Shown here piece after piece: positions 1-8,616 of a DNA stretch of 64,000 nucleotides (position 1 is its first letter; every line of letters starts with the position of its first letter). This stretch comes from Micromonospora cremea. GTDB lineage: Bacteria > Actinomycetota > Actinomycetes > Mycobacteriales > Micromonosporaceae. The position numbers and the translations under genes were made by a program. The stretch covers positions 3,659,501 through 3,723,500 of the forward strand of contig NZ_FSQT01000002.1 of the NCBI RefSeq assembly GCF_900143515.1. The letters are read 5' to 3'. The notes under the pieces were generated by a model, which had not been told where the DNA came from, made no database searches, and was given only the letters and a program-made list of their open reading frames with translations.

Positions 1-447
1 GCCGTCGCCGTCGCTGACGCTGAAGAGCACCACGGCGACCAGCGCGGCGATCGCGCCGATCACGGCGAGCCGCGGGATGCGTTCACGCAGCAGCAGCATG
101 GCCATCAGCACGGTGATCGCGGGGGAGAGCGCGATCAACGGGAAGATGAGGTACGCCGGGCCGATGGTGAGCGCCTTGAACAGCAGGAGCTGGCCGCCGG
201 CGCCGGTCAGGCCGACGAGCAGCCCGTACACGGTCGCGACCGGGCGGCGATCGACCCGAGCGCCGCGCAGCGCCGCGATGGCGGGAATGATCATGGTGAT
301 CGACCAGACGACGTAAACCATGCCGTCGGGGTAGCCGTAGTCGCTGGTCGGGACGGCGGAGAAAGCTCCCCAGACGCCCCAGAACAGCACGAGCAGTCCC
401 GCGTACGGGATCCAGCTCCGGCCGATGCGGGAAATAGTCGTTGGCAT
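1..447 (-). CDS. DMT/EamA-family transporter, 5' part only (runs off left edge)
   Basis: These are the first 149 codons of a polytopic membrane protein cut by the window edge. The ATG at 447 has GAGGAGG six bases upstream and begins 11 bases after the kinase stop, so it is the last visible gene of the minus-strand sugar operon. Hydrophobic helices lie at about residues 12-31, 44-60, 72-90, 96-120 and 126-143. The pattern of a charged LRERIP turn before the last helix is typical of the first EamA half. A complete protein would have a second five-helix half beyond the edge. EamA proteins move small metabolites or sugars. The operon suggests uptake of the amino sugar handled by its neighbours, but that substrate is an inference. 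Confidence 0.8.
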   Translation of the reverse strand, partial: MPTTISRIGRSWIPYAGLLVLFWGVWGAFSAVPTSDYGYPDGMVYVVWSITMIIPAIAALRGARVDRRPVATVYGLLVGLTGAGGQLLLFKALTIGPAYLIFPLIALSPAITVLMAMLLLRERIPRLAVIGAIAALVAVVLFSVSDGDG

Positions 448-458
448 CTAGCGCCTCC

Positions 459-1436
459 TCAGGCAGCGGTGGCGGTGGGGGTGGTCCGGAGCCGCTCGAG
501 CGCGTCGGCGCCGAGCGGGCTGCGGGCCTGTTTCGCGGCATAGAGCGCCGCTCCGACGACCGGTGAATACAGGGGCTGACGAAGGTCGTACCGGTCGTGC
601 AGCTTGTGCAGATGCGCCCGGAACTCCTCGCGCACCTGTGTCGCGTTGAACGTGCCGCCGGAGTAGGAGACCAACACCTGCTCGTCGGCGCCGTAGCCGA
701 GCTGGCTACGAGTCGTGTCCACCAGAAGGGCGAGCTCCCGGGCGGCCTCGCGCAGGACCGCGGCCGCGGCCTCGTCGCCCCGGTCGGCGGCGGTGATGAC
801 CTGTGGGCACAGGCCCGCGATCTGGCCGCGGTCGCCCTGCCACCGGTTGAGCACCACGTCGATCAGGTCCAGGTCGGCAGACAGCTCCAGGTGCTCGCGC
901 AGGACGTCCAGGAGCGGGCCGGCCGGCGCGCGCCCGTCGCTCATGCGGGAGAACGCCTGCAGGCCGCGGGCCGCGATCCAGTACGCCGAGCCCTCGTCGC
1001 CGAACAGCTCGCTCCAGCCGCCGACGCGGTGGCCGCGACCGGCCCGCTCGCCGTACGTCATCGATCCGGTGCCGCTGATGACGTTGATCCCGTCCGCGGC
1101 ACCCAGCGATCCGGACCAGCCGCAGACCATGTCGTTGTCGACCCGGTACCGGTCATGGCCGAGGATTCCCCGCGGCGCCGCCTCGAGGGTCGCGACGTCG
1201 CCGCTGACCTCGCCGTAGGTCGGTATCCCGAAGAACGCGAAGTCGATGCCGGCGGGGGTGATGCCGGCCGTGGCGCAGACGGCGCCGATGCCCTCCTTGA
1301 GGACCCGGGTCACCAGGTCGATGCCTTCGCTGAAGTAGTAGCTGCTCGGGGCCGTGCTCTCAGCCGCGATCGAGCCGTCCGGCCGCAGCAGGCAGAAGGC
1401 GGTCTTGGTGCCGCCGCCGTCCACGCCGAGGAACAT
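459..1436 (-). CDS. BadF/BadG-family ATPase, N-acetylhexosamine kinase-like
   Basis: This 325-residue protein opens with GVDGGGTKTAF (about residues 4-14), the phosphate-1 loop of the ASKHA/BadF superfamily that includes N-acetylglucosamine kinase. It carries a second glycine-rich loop, SGTGSMTYG, near residue 125. The ATG at 1436 lies 5 bases after the SIS-gene stop, with GGAGGTGAG just upstream inside that gene's 3' end, so the two are translationally coupled. In context it would phosphorylate galactosamine, N-acetylgalactosamine or a related sugar in the cytoplasm before isomerisation by the upstream-encoded SIS protein. The exact sugar cannot be read from sequence. The assignment to the sugar-kinase branch rather than an activase is supported by size and neighbours. 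Confidence 0.82.
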   Translation of the reverse strand: MFLGVDGGGTKTAFCLLRPDGSIAAESTAPSSYYFSEGIDLVTRVLKEGIGAVCATAGITPAGIDFAFFGIPTYGEVSGDVATLEAAPRGILGHDRYRVDNDMVCGWSGSLGAADGINVISGTGSMTYGERAGRGHRVGGWSELFGDEGSAYWIAARGLQAFSRMSDGRAPAGPLLDVLREHLELSADLDLIDVVLNRWQGDRGQIAGLCPQVITAADRGDEAAAAVLREAARELALLVDTTRSQLGYGADEQVLVSYSGGTFNATQVREEFRAHLHKLHDRYDLRQPLYSPVVGAALYAAKQARSPLGADALERLRTTPTATAA

Positions 1437-1441
1437 GTCTC

Positions 1442-2605
1442 TCACCTCCGGTTCGCGTGCAGGGTGTGCAGCGGGTGCATGATCGCGCCCTGGACGACCC
1501 GGTTGACCTCGCCGCCGGGGAAGGGGTTGTCGGGTGTGCACCCGAGCGCCAGGGAAAAGTGCAGGCCGATCAGCTGGGCGCAGATCACGGCGGGCAGCGC
1601 CAGGGCGGCGTCGTCCACGTCGTCGATGCCGGGCAGCGTCCACGCGTCCGGCCGGCCGGCGTGGGCGGTGACGGTGACGAGGTTCCGCTCCGGGATGACC
1701 CGCAGCAGTTCGGCGACCATGTCGCGGTCGTACTGGCTGGTGTAGGGGTCGTTGGACTCGTAGCTGACGACCAGGGTCGCTTCGTTGAGCACGGATTTCG
1801 GGCCGTGCCGGAAGGCCAGCGCGGACTCGGACAGCGCCACCGCTCCGCCGGCAGTCAGCTCCAGCACCTTCAGGGCCGATTCCCGGGCTAGGCCCTGCAG
1901 GGTGCCGCTGCCGAGGTAGACGATCCGGTCGTAACCGCGGGCGGCGAGGTCGGCCGTCGCGGCCGGCCGGGTGGCCAGGACCTGCTCGGCCGCGGCGGCC
2001 AGGCGCTCCACCAGATCCTCGTCGGGGCTGCCGAGGGTCAGCAGGCCGGCCAGCACCATGCCGGTGAAGCTGGACGTCATCGCGAAGCCCCGGTCGTTGG
2101 CCGCCGCCGGCAGCAGCACCACCAACGAGCTGGACCGGTCGGCGTGCTGCCGCGCGAGCCGGCCCTGCGCGTTGCAGGTCACCACCAGGTGCCAGCAGTC
2201 GGTCAGCACCTCGGAGGCCAGCTCGGGCGCGGTGAGGCTTTCCGGGCTGTCGCCGGAGCGGGCGAACGAGACCAGCAGCGTCGGCACGTCCTCGGCGAAG
2301 CAGGCCAGCGGGTCGGCCACGATGTCGGTGGCGGCGAGGGCCTCCACCCGGCGGCCCAGCCGGCGGCGCAGCGACGGCGCCAACACCTCGCCGACGTACG
2401 CGGAGGTGCCCGCTCCGGTGAGGATGATGCGCAGGTCGGGCCGTTCGAGCAGCGGCTTGAGGAACGCGTCGGTCTCCGCGCCCGCCTCCGCCGTCATCCG
2501 GCCGATCTCGCGCCACACGGCCGGCTGTTGCGCGATCTCGCGGCTGGTGTCGATGGCGCCGAGCCGGCGCAGTTGGTCGGGGTCGTAACCGAGGAGGGTG
2601 CTCAT
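1442..2605 (-). CDS. AgaS-like double-SIS sugar-phosphate isomerase/deaminase
   Basis: A 387-residue protein with two sugar-isomerase (SIS) domains. The first shows the GAGTSAYVGE loop and, about 45 residues later, SFARSGDSPES, both contacts for the phosphosugar. The length fits AgaS, which converts galactosamine-6-phosphate to tagatose-6-phosphate, better than the longer GlmS. I chose the ATG at 2605 because it forms an ATGA overlap with the stop of the GatZ-like gene; an in-frame ATG at 2620 is the alternative, and neither has a strong Shine-Dalgarno. It lies between a KbaZ-type protein and a sugar kinase, the usual company of Aga-type amino-sugar operons. Acting on a galactosamine rather than a glucosamine phosphate is an inference from that company. 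Confidence 0.82.
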   Translation of the reverse strand: MSTLLGYDPDQLRRLGAIDTSREIAQQPAVWREIGRMTAEAGAETDAFLKPLLERPDLRIILTGAGTSAYVGEVLAPSLRRRLGRRVEALAATDIVADPLACFAEDVPTLLVSFARSGDSPESLTAPELASEVLTDCWHLVVTCNAQGRLARQHADRSSSLVVLLPAAANDRGFAMTSSFTGMVLAGLLTLGSPDEDLVERLAAAAEQVLATRPAATADLAARGYDRIVYLGSGTLQGLARESALKVLELTAGGAVALSESALAFRHGPKSVLNEATLVVSYESNDPYTSQYDRDMVAELLRVIPERNLVTVTAHAGRPDAWTLPGIDDVDDAALALPAVICAQLIGLHFSLALGCTPDNPFPGGEVNRVVQGAIMHPLHTLHANRR

Positions 2606-3903
2606 GCTGCCTGTCGCCATTCAGAAGGGGCGGTCGCCTGGCGGTAGCCGCGCAGGACGTCCCGGATGCGGTCGAGGACGAGGTCGACGGGGTGGGCGGC
2701 GAGGACGCCGGCGCGGACCCGCTGGTACTGGTCGGGCAGGTACTGGCTGAGCAGCGGCAGCGGGATCGTCCGGCCGGTCAGGTTGGCCAGCAGACGCCGC
2801 TCGGCGGCCTGGATCTCCGGGTCCGGCCAGTAGTAGCGCATCCGGTCGCTGTAGCTGAACCGCCGGGCGAGGCGCTGCTCGTCGGCGTCGCCGGTGTAGT
2901 ACTTCGCCCACTGCCCGGGCTCGGCGCGCATCCGCCGCTCGACCACCTCCGGCAGGCTCGAGCGGTCGTGGTCCGCGACGAGCTCGGCCTCGATCGCGGC
3001 CAGCGCGAACAGGGCCTCCCGCAGCGCGAACGTCAGGCCGGGCCCGACCTTGAGCATGGCCCAGTGGTCCTCGACCAGGGCGGCGAGCCGCGGGACGGTC
3101 TGGTAGTCCGTGGAGTGGGCCTCGAAGACCATCGCCAGCTCGTCGTCCAGCACCCGCTGCAGGTCCTTGGTGCGGTCCCGGTCGTAGTCGACGACTCGGA
3201 GGTGGTCGAACTCGACGCCCGGTTGCACGACCAGGGCCATCACCTGGGGCCAGACGTGCGCGAGGCCTTGGGCGGCGAAGGCCGCCCGGTGCCGGGCTAG
3301 GGTGCCGCGGGCCGACTCGGCGGTGGTGGGCCGGAGCTCCTCGATGGTCTCCTCGGCGCCGCCGGGGACCGGAACCTCGGTGCCGATGACGTACCGGAGC
3401 GTGCCGGCCCGCCCGGTCGCGGCGGCGGTCTTCTCGGCGACCGCGAGCATGCGGGCGGCGCGGGTGGCCATCACCTCGTCGGTCAACGGCGTCCGGTCGT
3501 CCGCGCACGGGTAGCTGCAGTCGAGGTGAAGCTTGGTGAAGCCGGCCTCGACGTAGGCGGCCACGAGCACGTCGACGTGCGCCATAGCCCGGTCGGCCGG
3601 CAGCGAGCGCCACCGGTTCGGGCCCAGGTGGTCGCCGCCGAGCACGACCCGTTCCCGCGGCAGGCCGGCGTCGTTGGCGGCCCGGTGCACGAGGTCGCGG
3701 AAGTCCGCCGGTCGCATACCGGTATAGCCGCCGGTTTGGTCGACTTGGTTCGAGGTCGCCTCGATCAACACGAGGTCGCCGTCTTCCCAGGCCTGGGCCA
3801 TCGCGGCCTGCAGGACCAACGGATGGGCGGAGCAGATCGACGTGATGCCGACCGGTTCCCCCCGTTTGTGCCGGGCGACCACGGAGTCGAGCGGGTTAGT
3901 CAC
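2602..3903 (-). CDS. GatZ/KbaZ/AgaZ-type tagatose-bisphosphate aldolase subunit
   Basis: A 433-residue TIM-barrel protein of the D-tagatose-1,6-bisphosphate aldolase non-catalytic subunit family. Family stretches visible are SICSAHPLVLQAA near residue 20, IEATSNQVDQTGGYTGM near 45 and VVLGGDHLGPNRW near 80. The GTG at 3903 is preceded by GAGGAGG nine bases upstream; an upstream extension in the same frame crosses the divergent promoter and is not credible. Members either stabilise the catalytic GatY/KbaY aldolase or, for AgaZ, have been proposed to act on tagatose-6-phosphate. No GatY partner is visible, so it may lie beyond the left edge or elsewhere. It is the first gene of the minus-strand operon, divergent from a GntR regulator. 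Confidence 0.85.
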   Translation of the reverse strand: MTNPLDSVVARHKRGEPVGITSICSAHPLVLQAAMAQAWEDGDLVLIEATSNQVDQTGGYTGMRPADFRDLVHRAANDAGLPRERVVLGGDHLGPNRWRSLPADRAMAHVDVLVAAYVEAGFTKLHLDCSYPCADDRTPLTDEVMATRAARMLAVAEKTAAATGRAGTLRYVIGTEVPVPGGAEETIEELRPTTAESARGTLARHRAAFAAQGLAHVWPQVMALVVQPGVEFDHLRVVDYDRDRTKDLQRVLDDELAMVFEAHSTDYQTVPRLAALVEDHWAMLKVGPGLTFALREALFALAAIEAELVADHDRSSLPEVVERRMRAEPGQWAKYYTGDADEQRLARRFSYSDRMRYYWPDPEIQAAERRLLANLTGRTIPLPLLSQYLPDQYQRVRAGVLAAHPVDLVLDRIRDVLRGYRQATAPSEWRQAA

Positions 3904-4006
3904 GGGGCGGTTCCTCCTCGCCGTACCCAAGGTGAAATGGACCCTACTGGTATTCGAACTGGCCGGCCACTGTCTAGATGGTATGTAATCCGGTATGGTT
4001 GCCGCC
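3904..4006. promoter_or_regulatory. Divergent promoter region with TGGTATG-type repeats
   Basis: This is a 103-bp space between the GatZ-like operon and a GntR/UTRA gene. It contains TGGTAT at 3948-3953, TGGTATG at 3979-3985 and CGGTATG at 3991-3997. The last two are 12 bp apart and the latter overlaps an upstream in-frame ATG. The same heptamers recur upstream of the second GntR gene (5598-5634), which makes them candidate operators for one or both regulators. GTCTAGA at 3972-3978 resembles the core of DasR-type sites but the flanks do not match. Function is inferred from position and recurrence. Confidence 0.45.
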
Positions 4007-4801
4007 ATGGCCGTTCCCCGTGAGCCCGTACTGCCCCAGGCCCTTCCCACCAGCTCGTCGGCACTGCTCTACGGACGCACCGCCACGCGACTGGTCGACG
4101 ACCTGGTCGCCGGCGGTTTCCGCCCAGGCGACCGGCTGCCGTCCGAACGCGTCCTGTCGGAGCACTACCGCGTCTCCCGGTCCACGCTGCGGGCGGCGCT
4201 GACCCAGCTCGCCGAGCAGGGCGTCATCACGCCCTCGCCGGCCCGCGGTTGGTTTCTCACCGACCTGACGGCCAGCGACGGCGGCACGCCGCAGCCCGGC
4301 GACGGCCGGCCGTCCGGGCACGTCGTGCAGGGCTTCGCCGACTACGCGGCGGCGCACGGCCTGACCACCCGCGCGGTGGTCCTGGAGTCCGGGGTGCGGC
4401 CCTGCACGGTCGCGGAGTCCGAGACGCTGCGCATCGCGCCCGGCGCCGACCTGTTCGAGATGCGGCGGCTGCGCTACCTCAACGACCTGATCGTGGTGCT
4501 GGAGTACAACCGGCTGCCGCTGGCCATCTGCCCGGCCCTGGCCACCACCGACTTCACCACCGCCTCGCTGTACGCGACCCTGCGCGCCGCGAAACCGCCA
4601 CAGCTGCCGCGCCTGGCGCAGTACACAGTGGAGGCGCGACAGCCGACCGATGAGGAGCAGCGCCTGCTGGAGGTCGACGGCACGGTGCCCATGCTGGTGG
4701 CGACCCAGCTGAGCTTCAACCAGGACGGCCAGCCGATCGAGCTGACTGTCCAGGTCTACCGCGGTGACCGGTACCGGTTCCGCGGATCGATCACCGACTG
4801 A
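4007..4801 (+). CDS. GntR-family (HutC/UTRA) transcriptional regulator 1
   Basis: A 264-residue regulator. The N-terminal winged helix covers about residues 15-85 with LPSERVLSEHYRVSRSTLRAAL, and the C-terminal effector-binding UTRA fold covers about 105-260, ending in VQVYRGDRYRFRG. I prefer the ATG at 4007 over 3995 because the repeat CCGGTATGG covers 3995; neither has a clear ribosome site. It is divergent from the amino-sugar operon and probably represses it until a phosphosugar binds UTRA. It is clearly paralogous to the regulator at 4803-5600, which is convergent with it across a 1-bp gap. Shared blocks include NRLPLA, SLYATLRAA and PPQLPR. Having two such similar regulators face each other is unusual. 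Confidence 0.88.
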   Translation: MAVPREPVLPQALPTSSSALLYGRTATRLVDDLVAGGFRPGDRLPSERVLSEHYRVSRSTLRAALTQLAEQGVITPSPARGWFLTDLTASDGGTPQPGDGRPSGHVVQGFADYAAAHGLTTRAVVLESGVRPCTVAESETLRIAPGADLFEMRRLRYLNDLIVVLEYNRLPLAICPALATTDFTTASLYATLRAAKPPQLPRLAQYTVEARQPTDEEQRLLEVDGTVPMLVATQLSFNQDGQPIELTVQVYRGDRYRFRGSITD

Positions 4802-4802
4802 C

Positions 4803-5600
4803 TCAGGGCCGGTTGGTGATGGTGGCCCGGAAGCGGTAGCGGTCGCCCCGATAGACCTGGACGGTCAGCTCGATCGGGCGGCCGGCCTGGTTGAACGTGA
4901 GCTGAGTGGCGACGAGCATCGGCATGGTGTCACCGATCCCGAACAGCTCGATCTCCCGCGGCGTCGGGTGCCGGGCCTCGACCGAGTAGTCCGCGACCCG
5001 GGGGAGCTGTGGCGGGTCCGCCGCGCGCAGGGTGGCGTACAGCGAAGCGCTGTTGAAGTCGGTCTCGGCCAGGGCCGGGCAGGCGGCCAGCGGCAGCCGG
5101 TTGTGTTCGAACGCGACGAGCAGATCGTCGAGGAAGCGCAACCGGTGCAGCTCGAAGAGATCGGCGCCCGGTGCGATACGCAGCTCCTCGGCCTCGGACA
5201 CCGTCGCCGGGCGGACCGCGGCGGAGAGCACGCGGCTGCTCGGCGTCAGACCGTTAACGCGGGCGAAGTCGGCGAGGCCCTGCACCTGCAGCTGGGGCGC
5301 GGCGGCGGTGGGCGCCGCCGGGGCCGGGGCCGGGTCAGGGTCGAGGTCGCCGACGAACCAGCCGCGTGAGGACGCCGGCCGCACGATGCCACGCGACTCC
5401 AGGTCGGCGAGGGCGGCGCGTAGCGTCACGCGGGATACGGCGTAGCGGGTCGCCAGGGCCCGCTCGGAGGGCAGCCGGTCGCCGACGCGGGCGGCGTTGG
5501 CGCGCAAATCGACGAGGAGCTGGGCTGCGGTGCGCTCGTAGAGCGGGAGCGCCTCGTCGGCGTACAGGCGACGCGGCGTGCGCGTCGTCGCAACGGTCAT
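4803..5600 (-). CDS. GntR-family (HutC/UTRA) transcriptional regulator 2
   Basis: A 265-residue paralogue of the neighbouring regulator. It has a winged helix at about residues 18-85 (RLPSERALATRYAVSRVTLR), an alanine/proline-rich linker near 92-103, and a UTRA domain to the C-terminus ending in VQVYRGDRYRFRA. The ATG at 5600 sits directly beside CCGGTATG, and two further CTGGTATGG copies lie upstream on the same strand, so autoregulation is likely. Because it is divergent from the GH36 alpha-galactosidase gene it may control that gene, while its twin controls the catabolic operon. A shared ligand is suggested by the similarity of the UTRA domains. This division of labour is inferred. Confidence 0.88.
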   Translation of the reverse strand: MTVATTRTPRRLYADEALPLYERTAAQLLVDLRANAARVGDRLPSERALATRYAVSRVTLRAALADLESRGIVRPASSRGWFVGDLDPDPAPAPAAPTAAAPQLQVQGLADFARVNGLTPSSRVLSAAVRPATVSEAEELRIAPGADLFELHRLRFLDDLLVAFEHNRLPLAACPALAETDFNSASLYATLRAADPPQLPRVADYSVEARHPTPREIELFGIGDTMPMLVATQLTFNQAGRPIELTVQVYRGDRYRFRATITNRP

Positions 5601-5786
5601 ACCGGTCGACCATACCAGTCAGCGGCCATACCAGAAAACAACCGGACACAGACCATTGACAAGCCATTAACATGCCACTTACGTTCGTCGAACAGACCAC
5701 CCCGCTTGATCTTGACAATTCACCGCGACGAGCAATGGCTGGCCTGGTCCTCAAAGCTGCGCAACGAACCCGAAAGGGAGTGCGAC
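5601..5786. promoter_or_regulatory. Divergent promoter/operator between GntR 2 and the GH36 gene
   Basis: CCATACCAG occurs twice, at 5610-5618 and 5626-5634 (16-bp period), and CATACCGG at 5598-5605 abuts the GntR 2 start codon. Read on the minus strand these are CTGGTATGG, CTGGTATGG and CCGGTATG, the same repeats found upstream of GntR 1. The rest of the 186 bp holds an AT-richer stretch around 5630-5720 that could contain the GH36 promoter, but I cannot assign a clear -35/-10 pair. GAAAGGGAG at 5772-5780 is the ribosome site of the GH36 gene. Confidence 0.5.
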
Positions 5787-7856
5787 ATGACCGACATGAA
5801 GCGGCGGACCGTACTGAAGTTGGCACTGGGGGGCGCCGGTTTGGCCGCCCTCCCCGCCGTGGGTGTGGGCGCCACGCCGGCGGCCGCGAAACCGAAGCAT
5901 GACCACGATGTCGTCGGGGTCGGCGACACCTCCATCACCGTGGAGTTCGACGACAAACTGCACACCCGGGTGGCCCTCAAGGGCGTCGACATCACCCGCT
6001 TCGACGCCAGCGAGGCACTGCTCCTGGGCGACACGACCGTCGGCGACTTCGCCTACCGCGGCCACGACACCCGCAAGACCAAGCATTCCCGGCACGGCGC
6101 GGGCGTCCAGGTGACCGTCTGGGGCGACTCCGCGAACGGCGTGCGGAAGACGGTGGAGCTGACCTCCTTCCAGCGCCTGACCGGCATGGTCGTCATGCAG
6201 GTGACCTACACCAACCGGTCCCGCGCCGACCTCAACGTCACGGGCTGGCGCAGCGGCGCGCACGAGGTCCTGGAGAAGTCCGACGGCTTCTACACCTTCT
6301 CGGGCACCACCTACCGGAACCGGCGCGACTGGGTGCGGCCGGTGACGGCCACGTTCGACCAAAAGAACTCGCTGGGCATGGACTCCTCCGACTACGGCGG
6401 TGGCACGCCGATGGCCTCCGTCTGGCGTCCGGACGGCGGCATCTCCGTCGGGCACGTCGAGCCCGTGGCGCGAATCCTGCGCCTGCCGGTGCGAAAGTCG
6501 GCCAACGGCGCGAGCATCGCCGTCGAGGGCGACGTCGTCCGCACCCTCAAGCCAGGCGAGCCGCTGACCACCGACACCACGTTCCTGACGGCCCACGCGG
6601 GCGACCACTTCGTGCCGCTCCAGCGCTACCGCGACTACATGAGCGACATCGGCCAGCGCGCGCCCAAGTCGCCGAAGTCGAGCTTCGAGACGATCTGGTG
6701 CGCCTGGGGTTACGAGCGCGACTTCACCGTCGAGCAGGTCGTCGCGACGCTGCCGAAGGTGCGCGAGGTCGGCCTCAAGTGGGCCGGGCTCGACGACGGC
6801 TGGCAGACCAACGAGGGCGACTGGGACATCAACCTGGCGAAGTTCCCGCGCGGTGAGGCCGACATGAAGGCCTTCACCAAGCAGATCCGGGACGCCGGCC
6901 TACGGCCGCGGCTGTGGTGGGCGCCGCTGGCGGCGGACCCGGAGAGCAACCTGTTCCAGAACCGCCCCGACATGCTCCTGCTGGACAGCAACGGCCAGAT
7001 GCAGCGGGTGACGTGGTGGAACGCCTGGACGCTGTGCCCGGCGTACCAGCCCGTCGTCGACTACTTCGCCGCGCAGGCCAGGAAGTTCATCGGTGAGTGG
7101 GGCTACGAGGGGCTCAAGATCGATGGCCAGCACCTCAACGGGGTCACGCCCTGCTACAACCCGGCGCACGGGCACGCCCGCCCCGAGGAGTCGACCGAGG
7201 GCCTGGCGCAGTTCTGGAAGGCGGTGTACGACGCCGCGCACAAGGCCAACCGCAACGCCGTCGTCGAGCTGTGCCCCTGCGGCACCGCCTTCGCCTTCCA
7301 CAACCTGCCCTACGTCGACCAATACCCGGGCTCGGACCCGACGTCGTCGTACCAGGTCCGGAGCAAGGGCAAGACCATGCACGCGATGATGGGCCACGGC
7401 GCCAGCTACGCCGGCGACCACGTCGAACTCAGCGACAACGGCGACGACTTCGCGTCCACGTACGGCGTCGGCGGCGTCCTGTCGACCAAGTTCACCTACC
7501 CGACGGGCCCGGACAACGACACCCTGCTCACGCCGGAAAAGGAGGTCCTCTGGCGCAAGTGGGTGCGGCTGTACGACAAGAACATGTTGCCCACCGGCGA
7601 GTACCGGGGCGAGCTCTACGACATCGGCTTCGACAAGCCCGAGGCCCATGTCGTAAGCAAGGAGCGGACCCTGCACTACGCCTTCTACGCCGACCAGTGG
7701 GACGGCACCGTCGAGCTGCGCGGCCTGGGCAAGGGCCGGTACCGCCTGACCGACCCGTTCAACGGCATCTCGCTGGGCACCGTCGACGCCCAGCACAACA
7801 CCGTCAAGGTGACCTTCGAGAAGTTCCAGCTGATCGTGGCCGAGCCCACGCACTGA
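5787..7856 (+). CDS. Secreted GH36 alpha-galactosidase / alpha-N-acetylgalactosaminidase
   Basis: A 689-residue glycoside hydrolase. The start ATG at 5787 follows AAGGGAG and opens a Tat signal: K5-R6-R7-T-V-L-K, a hydrophobic stretch and an Ala-rich cleavage site near residue 34. The N-terminal beta-sandwich spans about 40-290 and the (beta/alpha)8 barrel about 300-600. In the barrel, WAGLDDGWQ binds the sugar, LKID446G supplies the nucleophile Asp and YPGSD517P the likely acid/base Asp, as in clan GH-D. It should cleave terminal alpha-galactosides or alpha-GalNAc outside the cell. Its neighbours (AgaS-like isomerase, hexosamine kinase) make alpha-GalNAc attractive, but the family mostly contains alpha-galactosidases. 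It is divergent from GntR 2. Confidence 0.87.
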   Translation: MTDMKRRTVLKLALGGAGLAALPAVGVGATPAAAKPKHDHDVVGVGDTSITVEFDDKLHTRVALKGVDITRFDASEALLLGDTTVGDFAYRGHDTRKTKHSRHGAGVQVTVWGDSANGVRKTVELTSFQRLTGMVVMQVTYTNRSRADLNVTGWRSGAHEVLEKSDGFYTFSGTTYRNRRDWVRPVTATFDQKNSLGMDSSDYGGGTPMASVWRPDGGISVGHVEPVARILRLPVRKSANGASIAVEGDVVRTLKPGEPLTTDTTFLTAHAGDHFVPLQRYRDYMSDIGQRAPKSPKSSFETIWCAWGYERDFTVEQVVATLPKVREVGLKWAGLDDGWQTNEGDWDINLAKFPRGEADMKAFTKQIRDAGLRPRLWWAPLAADPESNLFQNRPDMLLLDSNGQMQRVTWWNAWTLCPAYQPVVDYFAAQARKFIGEWGYEGLKIDGQHLNGVTPCYNPAHGHARPEESTEGLAQFWKAVYDAAHKANRNAVVELCPCGTAFAFHNLPYVDQYPGSDPTSSYQVRSKGKTMHAMMGHGASYAGDHVELSDNGDDFASTYGVGGVLSTKFTYPTGPDNDTLLTPEKEVLWRKWVRLYDKNMLPTGEYRGELYDIGFDKPEAHVVSKERTLHYAFYADQWDGTVELRGLGKGRYRLTDPFNGISLGTVDAQHNTVKVTFEKFQLIVAEPTH

Positions 7857-7868
7857 CCGCGGTAGCGC

Positions 7869-7902
7869 CCGCGGGGTCTTCGGTGTTTCCGGGCCCCCGC
7901 GG
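7869..7902 (+). terminator. Hairpin after the GH36 gene
   Basis: CCGCGGGG at 7869-7876 pairs with CCCCGCGG at 7895-7902 around an 18-base loop, starting 13 bases after the GH36 stop. There is no T-run, which is common for terminators in GC-rich actinomycetes. Confidence 0.45.
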
Positions 7903-7920
7903 CGTTATCTGACCGGCTCG

Positions 7921-8616
7921 GTGCGCGACCTGGGCCTGGTGGTCGGTGCGCGATCGCTGACGAACGTGCTGTTCGTGCTCATCGGCGGGGTGGTGGCCGA
8001 CCGAATTACGCTCCGGCTGGTTCTGGTCGGCTCCAATGTGTTGGGTGCACTGACCCAGGCGGCGGTGGCCGCACTGGTGCTCACCGGCACGGCAACGATC
8101 CCGCTGCTGCTGGCGCTCGGTGCGGCCAACGGCATCGTGAGCGCCCTGTCCCAGCCAGCCTCAACCGCCGCGACGCCGCAGACCGTGCCGCCGGAGCTGA
8201 TCAAGCCGGCCAACGCGCTCATCCGGCTCGGCATCAACGCGGCCATGATCGGCGGGGCCGCGCTCGGCGGCCTCCTGGTGGCCGCCGTCGGCCCGGGGTG
8301 GGGCCTCGCCATCGACGCGCTCACCTTCGCTATCGCGGCTGTCGCGTTTACCGGAGTCCGGGTCGCTGCCTCGCCGGCGAAGAGCACCCGCACGAGCATC
8401 GTCGCCGACCTCCGGGAGGGCTGGACGGAATTCACCGCGCGGACCTGGGTCTGGGTGGTGCTCGGCTTCATGATCCTCAACGCGGCCCTCGCTGGCGGCG
8501 TGAACGTGCTCGGCCCGGCCGTCGCGGAGGAGACGATCGGCCGTAGCGCCTGGGGCGTCACCGCCTGCGCCAACCGCTCGACCGCCCGGAGCGCGCATCT
8601 CAGAACGCGCCCTTGA
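7921..8616 (+). pseudogene. Truncated MFS transporter remnant
   Basis: The reading frame keeps the core of an MFS-3-type permease: a helix at residues ~8-25 leading to GGVVADRI, then helices near 35-55, 55-70 and 95-130, and the family stretch GPAVAEETIGRSAWGV near 200. It lacks the first transmembrane helix; the open frame upstream reads RRYLTG then jumps directly into the second helix, as if about 35 codons were deleted. After AWGV it leaves the family pattern and stops, so the whole C-terminal six-helix half is gone. Its 3' end overlaps the convergent yraN remnant by 17 bases. It is probably non-functional debris at the island edge. Confidence 0.72.

Noticed and set aside
459..2516. Single 685-codon frame joining SIS and kinase regions
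   Set aside because: Its first half is an out-of-frame shadow of the SIS gene; the kinase starts at 1436 with a ribosome site and the SIS protein is encoded in another frame.
3961..3985. DasR-type binding site at GTCTAGA
   Set aside because: Only the 7-base centre matches; the required flanking TGG/CCA symmetry is missing, and local TGGTATG repeats explain the region better.
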